From: Motiliproteus sp. MSK22-1
GTDB lineage: Bacteria; Pseudomonadota; Gammaproteobacteria; Pseudomonadales; Balneatricaceae
NCBI RefSeq assembly: GCF_001968815.1
Contig: NZ_MIEQ01000035.1
Coordinates: 24,076-88,075 of the forward strand
Direction of reading: 5' to 3'
DNA length: 64,000 nt
Shown here: in pieces, positions 8,341 through 16,573 of the stretch
Layout of the letters: every line of letters starts with the position of its first letter
Position numbering within the stretch: position 1 is the first letter of the stretch
Program-made: the position numbers and the translations under genes
The notes under the pieces: generated by a model
The model's input: the letters and a program-made list of their open reading frames with translations, nothing else
Told to the model about the DNA's origin: nothing
Databases searched by the model: none

Positions 8341-9972
8341 ATGAAACGAGCTACATTAGGATTATCCGCTTTAACCTTGGCAATGGGTTTGAGCGCTGGG
8401 GGGAGTGCATTTGCAGCGAATGCTGCACCGACTCTGACTCCAGAAGAGTTTGATAAAGCCAAGTCTATGTATTTCCAGCGCTGTGCTGGTTGTCACGGTG
8501 TGCTACGTAAGGGTGCTACCGGTAAGAACCTGGAACCCGTGAACATGCTGAAGAAGGGGACTGATCGTCTGTCCCGGATCATCGAGCTGGGCACTGAAGG
8601 GGGAATGAACAACTTCAACGATATCTTCTCCAAAGAAGAAATCGACCTGTTGGCCAAGTACATTCAGATGGAACCACCAGTTCCACCAGAAATGTCTCTT
8701 GCTCTGATGAAAGAGCGTCATAAGGTTTTCATTGAGCCTAAGGACTATCCAACGAAGCCTCTGCACGGTCGTAACTGGAAAAACTTCTTCGTCGTTATCG
8801 AGCGTGATGCTGGTAAAGTAGCCATTATCGACGGCGATACTAAAGAAGTTATCGACCACATCGATACTGGTTATGCGATCCACGTAATCAAGGGTACTGA
8901 GCATCACAAAACTCAGCACGATGAAAAGTATGAAACTGGTCGTTTCTGGTACACTCAGGGTCGTGACGGTAAAATGACCAAGATCGATCTGTGGCAGAAG
9001 CCTGGCAACATGCTGGTGGCTGAAACCCAGATGGCATACGACGCACGTGACGTTGCTGTCTCCGGTGATGGTAAGTACGTTATCGGTGGCGGTTACTGGC
9101 CACCACACTTTGTAATCCTCGATGCAGAAAACATGGAGCCGCTGAAGGTGGTTTCTACCCGTGGTATCGACGTTGATGGTAATTACGTCAACGAAGCGCG
9201 AGTAGCTGCAATCTACACCACTCCTAACGAGCCAACTTTCCTGGTAGCGGTTAAAGAGCTGGGTCAGATGTGGCAGGTGGATTACACCGATCTGGACAAC
9301 CTGCGTATCGAGCAAATCAACTCTGCTAAGTTCCTGCATGATGGTTTCTTCGATCCTTCGGGTCGTTACTTCCAAATCGCTGCTAACGCTTCCGATAAAA
9401 TGGTTATCGTAGATACCAAGACTCGTAAGCTGGAAGCGATGATCGATACAGACGCCAAGCCACACCCTGGCCCTGGTGCAAACTGGATAGATCCTGAATG
9501 CGGTCCTGTAGCAGGTACTACTCACTTGGGTGTCGGTCTGGTATCTGTTTGGGGTAACGATCCTGCCAATAATCCAGACAATGCCTGGAAGCTATGCTAC
9601 GAAGTTGAGACTGATGGTGCCGGTGTCTTCATCCGTACCCATCCTGATTCACCTTACGTATGGGCTGACCAGACCAAGCATCCTGAACCTGAAGTTCAGC
9701 AGTCAGTACAGGTCTTCGACAAGAAAACCCACGAAATCGTCAAGACTATTCGTGTGACTGAGGAAGAAGGTAAAGCAGCGGTACACATGGAGTACAACGC
9801 CGACGGTACTGAAGTCTGGGTTTCTGTATGGAACCGTGCGGACAACGGTAATCCAACGGGTGAGATCGTTGTTTATGATGCCAAAACTCTGAAAGAGATC
9901 ACTCGCATCAAGGGGCTGACTACTCCGACTGGTAAGTTCAACGTTCATAACCGCATTAATCACGTGACTTAA
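8341..9972 (+). CDS. nirS: cytochrome cd1 nitrite reductase
   Basis: A 543-residue periplasmic enzyme that reduces nitrite to nitric oxide in denitrification. It has a Sec signal peptide (cleavage near AFAANA), a class I cytochrome c domain with RCAGCHG (haem Cys 48 and 51, His 52), then an eight-bladed d1-haem propeller. Typical propeller segments are FFVVIERDAGKVAIID, AYDARDVAVSGDGKYVIGGGYWP and KFNVHNRINHVT. AGGAGG lies 7 bases before the ATG. It is the first gene of the cluster and is followed by a strong hairpin at 10034-10067, so downstream genes are probably partly attenuated or have their own promoters. Codon use is notably optimised compared with its neighbours, consistent with an abundant protein. 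Confidence 0.97.
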   Translation: MKRATLGLSALTLAMGLSAGGSAFAANAAPTLTPEEFDKAKSMYFQRCAGCHGVLRKGATGKNLEPVNMLKKGTDRLSRIIELGTEGGMNNFNDIFSKEEIDLLAKYIQMEPPVPPEMSLALMKERHKVFIEPKDYPTKPLHGRNWKNFFVVIERDAGKVAIIDGDTKEVIDHIDTGYAIHVIKGTEHHKTQHDEKYETGRFWYTQGRDGKMTKIDLWQKPGNMLVAETQMAYDARDVAVSGDGKYVIGGGYWPPHFVILDAENMEPLKVVSTRGIDVDGNYVNEARVAAIYTTPNEPTFLVAVKELGQMWQVDYTDLDNLRIEQINSAKFLHDGFFDPSGRYFQIAANASDKMVIVDTKTRKLEAMIDTDAKPHPGPGANWIDPECGPVAGTTHLGVGLVSVWGNDPANNPDNAWKLCYEVETDGAGVFIRTHPDSPYVWADQTKHPEPEVQQSVQVFDKKTHEIVKTIRVTEEEGKAAVHMEYNADGTEVWVSVWNRADNGNPTGEIVVYDAKTLKEITRIKGLTTPTGKFNVHNRINHVT

Positions 9973-10033
9973 TTAATCGGTTCTCGTTGTACTGCTTGAA
10001 GTACTGTTACTGGCAGTGCTGTTAAGAAGTGCT

Positions 10034-10067
10034 AACAGGAGAGGTGGTTCTCACCTCTCCTGTTTTT
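10034..10067 (+). terminator. strong hairpin between nirS and the NirT fusion gene
   Basis: A 12-bp perfect stem (ACAGGAGAGGTG paired with CACCTCTCCTGT, extendable by one A-T pair) with a 5-base loop is followed by TTTTCTC. It can terminate most nirS transcripts, leaving some read-through, or stabilise the nirS mRNA 3' end. Confidence 0.85.
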
Positions 10068-10110
10068 CTCAAACATCTCATTAATTTATTTTCGGCCAGG
10101 AGAGTTGGTA

Positions 10111-11850
10111 ATGGCTATCCCACAAGCGCTCAAGACGCTCATGTCGCGCAAGCTTATTCTGGGAACATCCGTTGGCGTTGCGCTTATATTTATGCTGGCG
10201 GGGGTGATTTTCTGGGGCGGATTCAATACCGCAATGGAAGTTACCAACACCATGGAGTTCTGTATCAGCTGTCATGAGATGGAGGAGAACGTCTACCAGG
10301 AATACAAGAAGTCTATTCATTACAATAACCGTGCAGGAGTTCAGGCGACCTGCTCAGATTGCCATGTACCCAGACCTTGGGGGCATAAAGTTGTACGGAA
10401 AATCCAGGCATCTAACGAAGTGCTACACAAAGTCTTAGGCTCCATCGATACGCCTGAGAAGTTTGATAACAAACGATTAGAGCTGGCCAACAATGTTTGG
10501 AAAGCTATGAAGTCGACAGATTCTAGAGAGTGTCGTAACTGTCATGATTTCAAAACCATGCAGCCGGAAAATCAAAAACCCCGTGCTCGCAAGCAACATA
10601 TGAATGCAATGACTGCTGGTAATACCTGTATCGATTGCCACAAAGGTATTGCCCACAAGCCGGTTCACGATCAACTTTCTGATGAAGAAATTGAATCGCT
10701 GACTAAGCCCGATCCCTCTATTGCGATCAATCTGCCACCCCAGTGGGAAGAGTTTATCGCTAAAGAGGAAGAAGAGAAGCGTCTGAAGAAAGAACAAGCA
10801 GAGGCAGCAGCGGAAGCGGCCAGGTTAGCTCGTGAAAAAGCTAAGGCGGAAGCAGCTGAGTTAGCTAAGCAGCAAGCAGAGGCGGGTGCTGTCGCTACTG
10901 CATCCACACAGGCTCCGAGCGCTGCAAGTGCCGGAAATGGTGTTGACTGGAGTCTGGTGCCCAGTCGTGAAGTGACCATTTTCTATCCGGGTCAAACCTC
11001 AATGGAATGGGTTCTTCGTGGAAAAGACCACGGTGGTGCTCGTCCGGTCAAGGCTGGTGATCGCTGTGTCGATTGTCATGATGCAGAAACAGCGGACATG
11101 GGGCAGAAGATTGTTACTGGAGAGAAGAAGAAAGTAGAGCCAACGTTGATTCCGGGTAAGCGAGGAAGTATACCTGTTCAGGTTCAGGCCAGTTACGATG
11201 CCACTAATCTGTACCTCCGATTCCAGTGGGCTGATGCTGAGCACACACCGGTTCCCTTTGTCGAAGGTGGCAAGATGGATCCAGAGAATCAGATGAAACT
11301 GGCCTTTATGCTGGCGACAGATGATATCAAATATGCAGGGCAAGCCGGATGCTGGGGTACTTGTCATGCAGATCTGGATAGCATGCCGTTTGCACCTGAA
11401 GGTCAACAGGTCACTAAGTATCTGACTGAGAGTCGTACTAAAATTGAGCTTAAGGGTCGCAGAGGTAAAGCACTGGGTGGCTGGGATAAGCTGAAATCTG
11501 AAGATGAGATTGCCAGTGAGTTTAAAGCTGGACACTATATGGACATCATTCGCTACAAGAGTGGTTCTAAATTAGTGGAAGATGGTCATATCCTGGCTAG
11601 CCGTGAAATGACCGAGGCTAATCCGACTGAATTTGTAGCTAACAAAGAAGGTGATCAGTGGGTGGTCGAGGTGGTCCGGAAATTAAATACTGGCAAAGAA
11701 GGGGATGTTCCGCTGGCTACTGATCAGGTTTACAATTTTGGGTTTGCTATTCACGATGACTATACTCAAGCCCGTTACCACCACGTTTCCCTTGGGTATA
11801 AGCTAGGGTTTGATAATGTTGATGCAGAGATCAATGCTATTGCTAGATAG
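10111..11850 (+). CDS. NapC/NirT-type multihaem cytochrome fused to an ethylbenzene-dehydrogenase-like haem domain
   Basis: From ATG 10111 (AGGAG 8 bases upstream) the product is 579 residues. Residues about 14-36 are a single N-terminal membrane anchor. A NapC/NirT tetrahaem domain follows with CISCH (51-55), CSDCH (81-85), CRNCH (141-145) and CIDCH (173-177). Residues about 214-260 form a highly charged Ala/Glu/Lys helix. A second periplasmic part carries CVDCH (319-323), an unusual CWGTCH with three spacer residues (414-419), and the beta-rich pattern of the EB_dh/DOMON-like haem-binding fold. NirT proteins pass electrons from quinol to periplasmic reductases, so this is probably the quinol-linked donor to NirS (inference). 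The C-terminal fusion roughly triples the usual NirT length. Confidence 0.88.
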   Translation: MAIPQALKTLMSRKLILGTSVGVALIFMLAGVIFWGGFNTAMEVTNTMEFCISCHEMEENVYQEYKKSIHYNNRAGVQATCSDCHVPRPWGHKVVRKIQASNEVLHKVLGSIDTPEKFDNKRLELANNVWKAMKSTDSRECRNCHDFKTMQPENQKPRARKQHMNAMTAGNTCIDCHKGIAHKPVHDQLSDEEIESLTKPDPSIAINLPPQWEEFIAKEEEEKRLKKEQAEAAAEAARLAREKAKAEAAELAKQQAEAGAVATASTQAPSAASAGNGVDWSLVPSREVTIFYPGQTSMEWVLRGKDHGGARPVKAGDRCVDCHDAETADMGQKIVTGEKKKVEPTLIPGKRGSIPVQVQASYDATNLYLRFQWADAEHTPVPFVEGGKMDPENQMKLAFMLATDDIKYAGQAGCWGTCHADLDSMPFAPEGQQVTKYLTESRTKIELKGRRGKALGGWDKLKSEDEIASEFKAGHYMDIIRYKSGSKLVEDGHILASREMTEANPTEFVANKEGDQWVVEVVRKLNTGKEGDVPLATDQVYNFGFAIHDDYTQARYHHVSLGYKLGFDNVDAEINAIAR

Positions 11851-11898
11851 TTATGATTGAAGGCGTACATTGTTCAGGGTAAAGCCGAGGAGCGTTGA

Positions 11899-12249
11899 AT
11901 GTTCAATTGCCTTACTCGGGCAACTAAAGGGTGGCTAATAGTCACCCTTTTGCTGTTGTCCATGCCATTCAGCTTGGTTGCGATTGCTGACACTCATGAG
12001 ATTGAAATCAAAAGAATGAAGTTTCGTACACCGGAGTTGAGTATAAAAGCCGGAGATACAGTGATTTGGAAAAACATTGAATATCGCCAATATCATAGTG
12101 TCTGGTTTGAGTCGCTTGGTGAACCGGAACCTATTGACTATATATTCCCAGGGGATTCCTATAGCCGGACTTTTGAACAACCGGGTCGCTTTCCCTACCG
12201 TTGTGGGCCCCATCCCAAAATGACGGGTGTTATTCATGTGGCCGAATAG
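11899..12249 (+). CDS. periplasmic cupredoxin (type 1 copper protein)
   Basis: A 116-residue protein with a Sec signal (residues 12-30) and a plastocyanin-like domain. All four type 1 copper ligands are visible: His 66 in YHSVWF, then Cys 102, His 105 and Met 108 in YRCGPHPKM. Such proteins shuttle single electrons in the periplasm. Located between the quinol-linked cytochrome and the d1-haem genes, it is a good candidate electron donor to NirS in place of NirM/azurin (inference from position). GAGG precedes the ATG. It follows the NirT fusion by 48 bases and is probably in the same operon. Confidence 0.85.
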   Translation: MFNCLTRATKGWLIVTLLLLSMPFSLVAIADTHEIEIKRMKFRTPELSIKAGDTVIWKNIEYRQYHSVWFESLGEPEPIDYIFPGDSYSRTFEQPGRFPYRCGPHPKMTGVIHVAE

Positions 12250-12553
12250 TGGATTGCAGAATCGTTCGTCTTTGCTCCCCGTCTCTGAATTCTTTAACGT
12301 GCTGGGAGCTTTGTAGAGTCCCGCTGAAGTAGGTAAGTGTTGCAGAAGTCGTTAGACAGCAATGTGAACTGCAGATTAACTGCTCGGCGTGTGGAAAGGG
12401 GCGGTAGAAACTGTTGGGAGGATGAGCCGTTATTCCTGGTTTTAAAGGGACTGAATGACAGTAATCGGAATGAAAATATTCACTGGCCGTCCATAGTGAT
12501 TTATCGTCGGCCAGTATTTAATGACGGGCTGCCGTGGTCACCAGGCTTTGAGT
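12250..12553. other. intergenic region without a supported gene
   Basis: This 304-bp stretch lies between two convergent genes. An 88-codon open frame (12337-12603) shows no protein-like features and runs into the 3' end of the minus-strand gene. I see no clear terminator. Confidence 0.4.
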
Positions 12554-12901
12554 TTAATCGGAAAAGTAAAAACTGCTCAATTCCGGATGTTCTATCACAT
12601 TGATTGGAATATGTCTTCTATGAACTCTGGCAACAATATTTTCGGTTTCTTCCTCTGGTAAATCTGCCACCACTACGAGATCTCGTTCTTCAAGGTCACT
12701 GTCTTCAAAATCCTTTTCCAAATGAGTGACTTCGGCTTGATCGATGAGTCGCTTGAGGGGCTCGCTAGGATCATAACTGATCACGGTAACCCGAACTTTT
12801 GCCTGTACTAAAACTTGCGCTGTGGCTGCGGCTTCAGATCCACTCCCTATTAACAGGGCCTGGGTTGAATTTGAACGAAGTAGAATCGGCAGAGTGTCCA
12901 T
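12554..12901 (-). CDS. truncated precorrin-2 dehydrogenase-like protein (SirC/CysG N-terminal domain)
   Basis: The product from ATG 12901 is 115 residues, beginning MDTLPILL as siroheme-synthase N-termini do. It has a Rossmann fold (ALLIGSGSEAAATAQVLVQA), the central DLEERDLVVVADLPEEETEN and the closing PINVIEHPELSSFYF. In CysG, Met8p and SirC this domain oxidises precorrin-2 to sirohydrochlorin and may chelate iron. Here the helical dimerisation and C-terminal parts are absent, and the second glycine-rich loop reads GSGSEA rather than GGGxVA. AAAGGATGAG precedes the start; the frame extends to ATG 12955. It is divergent from nirC-N. A role in making sirohaem for haem d1 fits the context, but a non-catalytic version is possible. 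Confidence 0.75.
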   Translation of the reverse strand: MDTLPILLRSNSTQALLIGSGSEAAATAQVLVQAKVRVTVISYDPSEPLKRLIDQAEVTHLEKDFEDSDLEERDLVVVADLPEEETENIVARVHRRHIPINVIEHPELSSFYFSD

Positions 12902-13046
12902 AATCTCATCCTTTAAAGCGAAAGACGGCCTCAGGGGTCCGGCAGTTTTGATCATTGCGAAAGATCCCAGTTTGGCTATTTTTCTGGATCATAATCTCTG
13001 CTCGGCGGTGGCAACTTGTCCAATGTCAAGATATCAAAAGAGCAAC

Positions 13047-13060
13047 TTGAGCTGGGTCAA
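13047..13060. promoter_or_regulatory. FNR/DNR-like box, distal, upstream of nirC
   Basis: TTGAG-CTGG-GTCAA is a symmetric variant of TTGAT-N4-ATCAA with one change per arm. Its centre is 38 bp upstream of the next box, the same spacing as at nirS. It lies between the divergent precorrin-2-dehydrogenase-like gene and nirC and could serve both. Confidence 0.55.
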
Positions 13061-13084
13061 CTGCCTTGGTATGGCCGATAGAAT

Positions 13085-13098
13085 TTGTCTTATATCAA
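13085..13098. promoter_or_regulatory. FNR/DNR-like box, proximal, upstream of nirC
   Basis: TTGTC-TTAT-ATCAA keeps one perfect arm and three bases of the other. A -10-like TATTCT at 13120-13125 would place the transcription start near 13132, giving this box a centre near -41, the class II position. Confidence 0.6.
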
Positions 13099-13158
13099 GG
13101 AGTGACCCGCTGCCAGGCGTATTCTGGTAGCCAGTGATATTTGAACTGAGGTTTTGTC

Positions 13159-13536
13159 GTGAAGAGGTCATTGATCAGCCAGGTACGATTTACTCGTGGT
13201 TGCCCTGCCAGGAGAATAAAACAGGGCCTGGGGCTTGCACTGTTGCTGGCGTCAAGCACTGCCTGTATGGCTGAGAGTTCTCTTGATGTAAAACGTCAAC
13301 AGGAGCTGACCTATATGCTGAAGCATGATTGCGGTTCCTGTCATGGCATGACGCTGAAAGGAGGGCTGGGCCCGTCTCTATTGCCGAATACTCTATCGAG
13401 TAAAGGGCATAACATTGAAAGCTTGAGCCTCATTATTCGTTATGGAAAACCGGGTACGGCAATGCCTCCCTGGGGGCCCGTTTTAGCGGAAGAAGATATC
13501 CGCTGGATTGCAACACAATTACTTGAGACAAACTGA
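13159..13536 (+). CDS. nirC: cytochrome c55X-like protein NirC
   Basis: A 125-residue protein with an N-terminal signal (LGLALLLASSTACMAES) and one class I cytochrome c domain: CGSCHG (Cys 58, Cys 61, His 62), a GPSLLP loop and the axial Met in GTAMPPWG. NirC is a small periplasmic c-type cytochrome linked in other denitrifiers to d1-haem maturation or to electron supply to NirS. The start is GTG with GAGG upstream; the long basic N-region before the hydrophobic core suggests a true start slightly downstream is possible, but no better codon is visible. It is the first gene of the d1 biosynthesis operon, 32 bases before nirF. Confidence 0.88.
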   Translation: MKRSLISQVRFTRGCPARRIKQGLGLALLLASSTACMAESSLDVKRQQELTYMLKHDCGSCHGMTLKGGLGPSLLPNTLSSKGHNIESLSLIIRYGKPGTAMPPWGPVLAEEDIRWIATQLLETN

Positions 13537-13568
13537 TTGGATTTCAGCAAGCCCGGAAGAGGTATCAA

Positions 13569-14774
13569 ATGAATAGACGTATTTTCCTGAAATCAACGCT
13601 GGCCTCGGCGGCATTGCTTTCTGTGCAGGGCTGTAACTCTCTGGCAAGCCAACCAGCAAAGCAAGAGTATTGGATGCCCACTGGAGACTTAGGGATCGTC
13701 ATCGAAAGAGCCGACGGCAAGGTCGCTCTGGTTAATACAAGCAGCCGTGAGAAATTGGCTGAAATAGAGGGGTTGGGGGATCTCTCCCATGCATCAGCGG
13801 TGTTTTCCCGCAATGAACGTTTTGCCTACGTTTTTGGCCGAGACGGTGGATTGACCAAAGTTGACCTGATTACTCGATCTATTGACCGTCGAGTTGTTCA
13901 ATCCGGCAACAGCATCGGTGGAGCGATTTCCCAGGACGGAAAGCTGGTTGCTGTTTCAAACTATACACCGGGTGGCGTGCAGGTTTTTGACAGTGAAACG
14001 CTGGCGCCAGTGCTGGATCTACCTGCTGTTGGAAAAGATGGCCAGGCCTCAAAAACAGTGGGCTTGGTTGATGCGCCAGGACAGCGTTTTGTTTTCAGTC
14101 TATTTGATTCTGGGGAAATCTGGCTGGTGGATTTTAGCGCTGCAGAGCCAAAAGTTACTCGTTACCAGGATATTGGCAAACAACCCTATGATGCGTTGAT
14201 AACGCCAGATGGCCGTTACTATATAGCCGGGTTGTTTGGAGAAGACGGATTGGCGCTTCTCGATCTCTGGCATCCCGAAAAAGGTGTTCGTCGTATTCTG
14301 CCAGGTTATGGTCGTGGCCAACAGCGTTTACCTGTGTACAAAATGCCGCATCTTGAAGGCTGGGCCATTGCTGGTAATAAAGCCTTCATCCCTGCGGTGG
14401 GACGGCACGAAGTGCTGGTGGTGGATACAAACACTTGGACAGAGATTGATCGTATCAAAGTCCACAGCCAGCCGGTATTCGTGATGTCCAGCCCGGATGG
14501 GCGGCAGATCTGGGTTAATTTTGCTTTTCCTGAGAACAAGCATTTACAGGTCATAGACTCGGATAATCATCGGCATATTCAGCATCTGGAGCCAGGAGAA
14601 GGGGTACTGCATATGGAGTTTACCCCCAGAGGAGAGGCTGTTTGGGTTTCGGTCCGTAACAATAACGAAGTTCAGGTTTTTGATACACAGGATTTCAGCA
14701 AGTTGGCAACACTGTCTATTGATAGCCCAAGCGGTATTTTCTTCACGGCCAGAGCGCATCGGATAGGTCTTTAA
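13569..14774 (+). CDS. nirF: haem d1 biosynthesis protein NirF
   Basis: A 401-residue d1-type eight-bladed propeller related to NirS but lacking a cytochrome c domain. NirF binds a d1 precursor in the periplasm and acts late in haem d1 formation. The N-terminus NRRIFLKS resembles a Tat twin-arginine motif and is followed by a lipobox (LLSVQGC), so the protein is probably a membrane-anchored periplasmic lipoprotein. Propeller repeats such as VNFAFPENKHLQVID and VWVSVRNNNEVQVFD are clear. GGAAGAGG precedes the start. It is co-directional with nirC and followed 50 bases later by nirD. Confidence 0.92.
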   Translation: MNRRIFLKSTLASAALLSVQGCNSLASQPAKQEYWMPTGDLGIVIERADGKVALVNTSSREKLAEIEGLGDLSHASAVFSRNERFAYVFGRDGGLTKVDLITRSIDRRVVQSGNSIGGAISQDGKLVAVSNYTPGGVQVFDSETLAPVLDLPAVGKDGQASKTVGLVDAPGQRFVFSLFDSGEIWLVDFSAAEPKVTRYQDIGKQPYDALITPDGRYYIAGLFGEDGLALLDLWHPEKGVRRILPGYGRGQQRLPVYKMPHLEGWAIAGNKAFIPAVGRHEVLVVDTNTWTEIDRIKVHSQPVFVMSSPDGRQIWVNFAFPENKHLQVIDSDNHRHIQHLEPGEGVLHMEFTPRGEAVWVSVRNNNEVQVFDTQDFSKLATLSIDSPSGIFFTARAHRIGL

Positions 14775-14824
14775 AATGTCCTGTGAATACGGCCTTGGTA
14801 ATCGGTTTTTGAAAAGGAGCGTGT

Positions 14825-15274
14825 ATGTATCAGCTTAATGAGCAGGAACGCCAGCTGTTGAATCTCTATCAGCGTCAGTTGCCGATACAGGAACGGCCCT
14901 ACGCCACGATGGCCGAGGCTTGTGGTATGAGTGAGTCCGAGGTGATTGATTGCCTTAGTCGCTGGCAAGAAAGTGGAGTAATCAGTCGAATCGGAGCCGT
15001 GGTTAACCACCAGAAAGTGGGTGCCAGCACCTTAGCTGCCTTAGCGGTACCTGAAGATGAAATTCAGGCGGTGGCTGAACAGGTTAATGGCTTTGCCGAG
15101 GTCAATCACAACTATGAGCGAGAGCATTTCTTTAATCTGTGGTTCGTTCTTGCAGCTCCTTCTCAACAACGAATTGATGAAGTTCTGGAAGAAATTGAAT
15201 TAACAACTGGTTTGCCGTTGCTTAATTTGCCCATGGTGAAAGCACATCATCTGGATTTGGGGTTTGCGCTATGA
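14825..15274 (+). CDS. nirD: sirohaem decarboxylase subunit NirD-like
   Basis: A 149-residue Lrp/AsnC-type protein: an N-terminal helix-turn-helix-like half (ERPYATMAEACGMSESEVIDCL) and a C-terminal ferredoxin-like half with the family motif VNHNYEREHFFNLWFVL. NirD, NirL, NirG and NirH together decarboxylate sirohaem to 12,18-didecarboxysirohaem in haem d1 synthesis; the His/Tyr/Arg cluster in HNYERE lies at the active site region of this family. GGAGCGTGT lies before the ATG. The stop overlaps the nirL start by four bases (ATGA), so translation is coupled. Confidence 0.9.
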   Translation: MYQLNEQERQLLNLYQRQLPIQERPYATMAEACGMSESEVIDCLSRWQESGVISRIGAVVNHQKVGASTLAALAVPEDEIQAVAEQVNGFAEVNHNYEREHFFNLWFVLAAPSQQRIDEVLEEIELTTGLPLLNLPMVKAHHLDLGFAL

Positions 15275-16035
15275 ATTATAAAAGCGTGCATTCAGCAGAG
15301 GTAAACGCAACCACGCTGATGGCAAATAGCACTAATGCTGATTTATTAAATATAAACAACATCGGCACCAACAGCAGAGGATTCAGGCGAATGAGTTTCA
15401 ATGGTGGAAGTATCCATACCGCTAAAGTTGATATAGATCCTACTGATGCTTCAGGAATCCTGCTTCAAGCCCTCCAGGAAGGTCTACCTATTGTTGAGCG
15501 TCCCTACGCAAAGATAGCCGATCAATTGGGTTGGACTGAGCAGCGGGTTATCGATGAACTGGAAAGTCTTTCCAAGTCAGACCGGGTTCGACGTATGGGA
15601 ATTATTGTTAAACACCGTGCCTTGGGTTTTACGGCCAACGCCATGGTGGTTTGGGATATTCCCGATGATGAGGTGGACGCTGTAGCAGAGCGCATGGCTG
15701 AAGATAACTGCGTTACTCTTTGCTATCAACGACCTCGTCGGTTACCTCAGTGGCCATACAACCTCTTCTGCATGATTCATGGGCAAGAGCGCGATCAGGT
15801 CCTGGGACGTCTGGATCAGTTGGTCGAGAACCTGAGCTTACAACAATATGCCCATCAGCCACTGTTTAGTACTCGCTGTTTTAAGCAATGTGGTGGTCGC
15901 TACTTTCGTACTCCAAAGAATGGAACTGCTGATATAGGAGTGATTAAGAGTGAAGCGTCTAAGGTTGAGGTTTCAAGCATGGACATCGCTGATATCAACA
16001 GTAAAAGCGTAGCGATGGGGGGAGCCCATGTCTGA
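15271..16035 (+). CDS. nirL: sirohaem decarboxylase subunit NirL-like with N- and C-terminal extensions
   Basis: The core (about residues 60-215) is a NirL/NirH-type AsnC-like domain with ERPYAKIADQLGWTEQRVID, RRMGIIVKHRALGF and CYQRPRRLPQWPYNLFCMIHG. At 254 residues it is longer than the usual 150-190. The extra parts are an N-terminal stretch of about 55 residues rich in Asn, Ser and Ala and a C-terminal tail of about 30 residues, neither with a known fold. The ATG overlaps the nirD stop (ATGA), which favours this start. An internal ATG at 15391 would remove most of the N-terminal extension and remains possible. Confidence 0.87.
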   Translation: MNYKSVHSAEVNATTLMANSTNADLLNINNIGTNSRGFRRMSFNGGSIHTAKVDIDPTDASGILLQALQEGLPIVERPYAKIADQLGWTEQRVIDELESLSKSDRVRRMGIIVKHRALGFTANAMVVWDIPDDEVDAVAERMAEDNCVTLCYQRPRRLPQWPYNLFCMIHGQERDQVLGRLDQLVENLSLQQYAHQPLFSTRCFKQCGGRYFRTPKNGTADIGVIKSEASKVEVSSMDIADINSKSVAMGGAHV

Positions 16036-16573
16036 AAGCGCTGCTACCGTCAGTGGTTTGCCAACCGGAAACTGTTCCTCCCGTGTGGCCGATCCGGCTG
16101 GTGTCGATAAAAAAATAACAGTAGCTGAGCTGGACACCACTGATCGTGCCCTGATTAACGAATACCAGAGTGGCTTTCCGTTATGTTCAGAACCCTACGC
16201 AGAGGTTGGTCGTCATTTAGGTATTGAAGAAGCAGAGGTTATTTCACGAATATCGAGATTGTTGGAATCAGGGGTTCTTACTCGCTTTGGTCCTCTTTTC
16301 AATATCGAAGCTTTTGGTGGGCAATTTACATTGACTGCTATGGAAGTGCCTGAAGAGCGGTTTGAAGAAGTTAATGAAATAGTTAATGGATTTTCTGAAG
16401 TCGCGCATAATTACGAAAGGGAACATACCCTGAATATGTGGTTTGTGCTCGCTTGTGAGTCTGTTCAGGAAACCGCAGAGGTTCTGGGGCAGCTGGAGCA
16501 GGCCACAGGTCTGAAGGCTTACCCGTTTCCTAAAACTCAGGAATTTTTTATCGGCTTGAGGTTTGACGCATGA
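16028..16573 (+). CDS. nirG: sirohaem decarboxylase subunit NirG-like
   Basis: A 181-residue AsnC-type protein. A polar N-terminal leader of about 35 residues precedes the domain (TTDRALINEYQSGFPLCSEPYAEVGRHLGI), and the C-terminal half contains VAHNYEREHTLNMWFVLAC, the same motif as NirD. It therefore pairs with the NirD type, while NirL pairs with NirH. It overlaps the nirL stop by 8 bases and its own stop overlaps nirH by 4, so all four subunits are translationally coupled. Confidence 0.9.
   Translation: MSESAATVSGLPTGNCSSRVADPAGVDKKITVAELDTTDRALINEYQSGFPLCSEPYAEVGRHLGIEEAEVISRISRLLESGVLTRFGPLFNIEAFGGQFTLTAMEVPEERFEEVNEIVNGFSEVAHNYEREHTLNMWFVLACESVQETAEVLGQLEQATGLKAYPFPKTQEFFIGLRFDA

Noticed and set aside
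8503..9525. 340-codon frame opposite nirS
   Set aside because: It is the antisense shadow of a strongly biased coding sequence; no family pattern and no ribosome site.
12337..12603. 88-codon open frame downstream of the cupredoxin gene
   Set aside because: Composition is not protein-like, there is no ribosome site, and it overlaps the minus-strand gene end.
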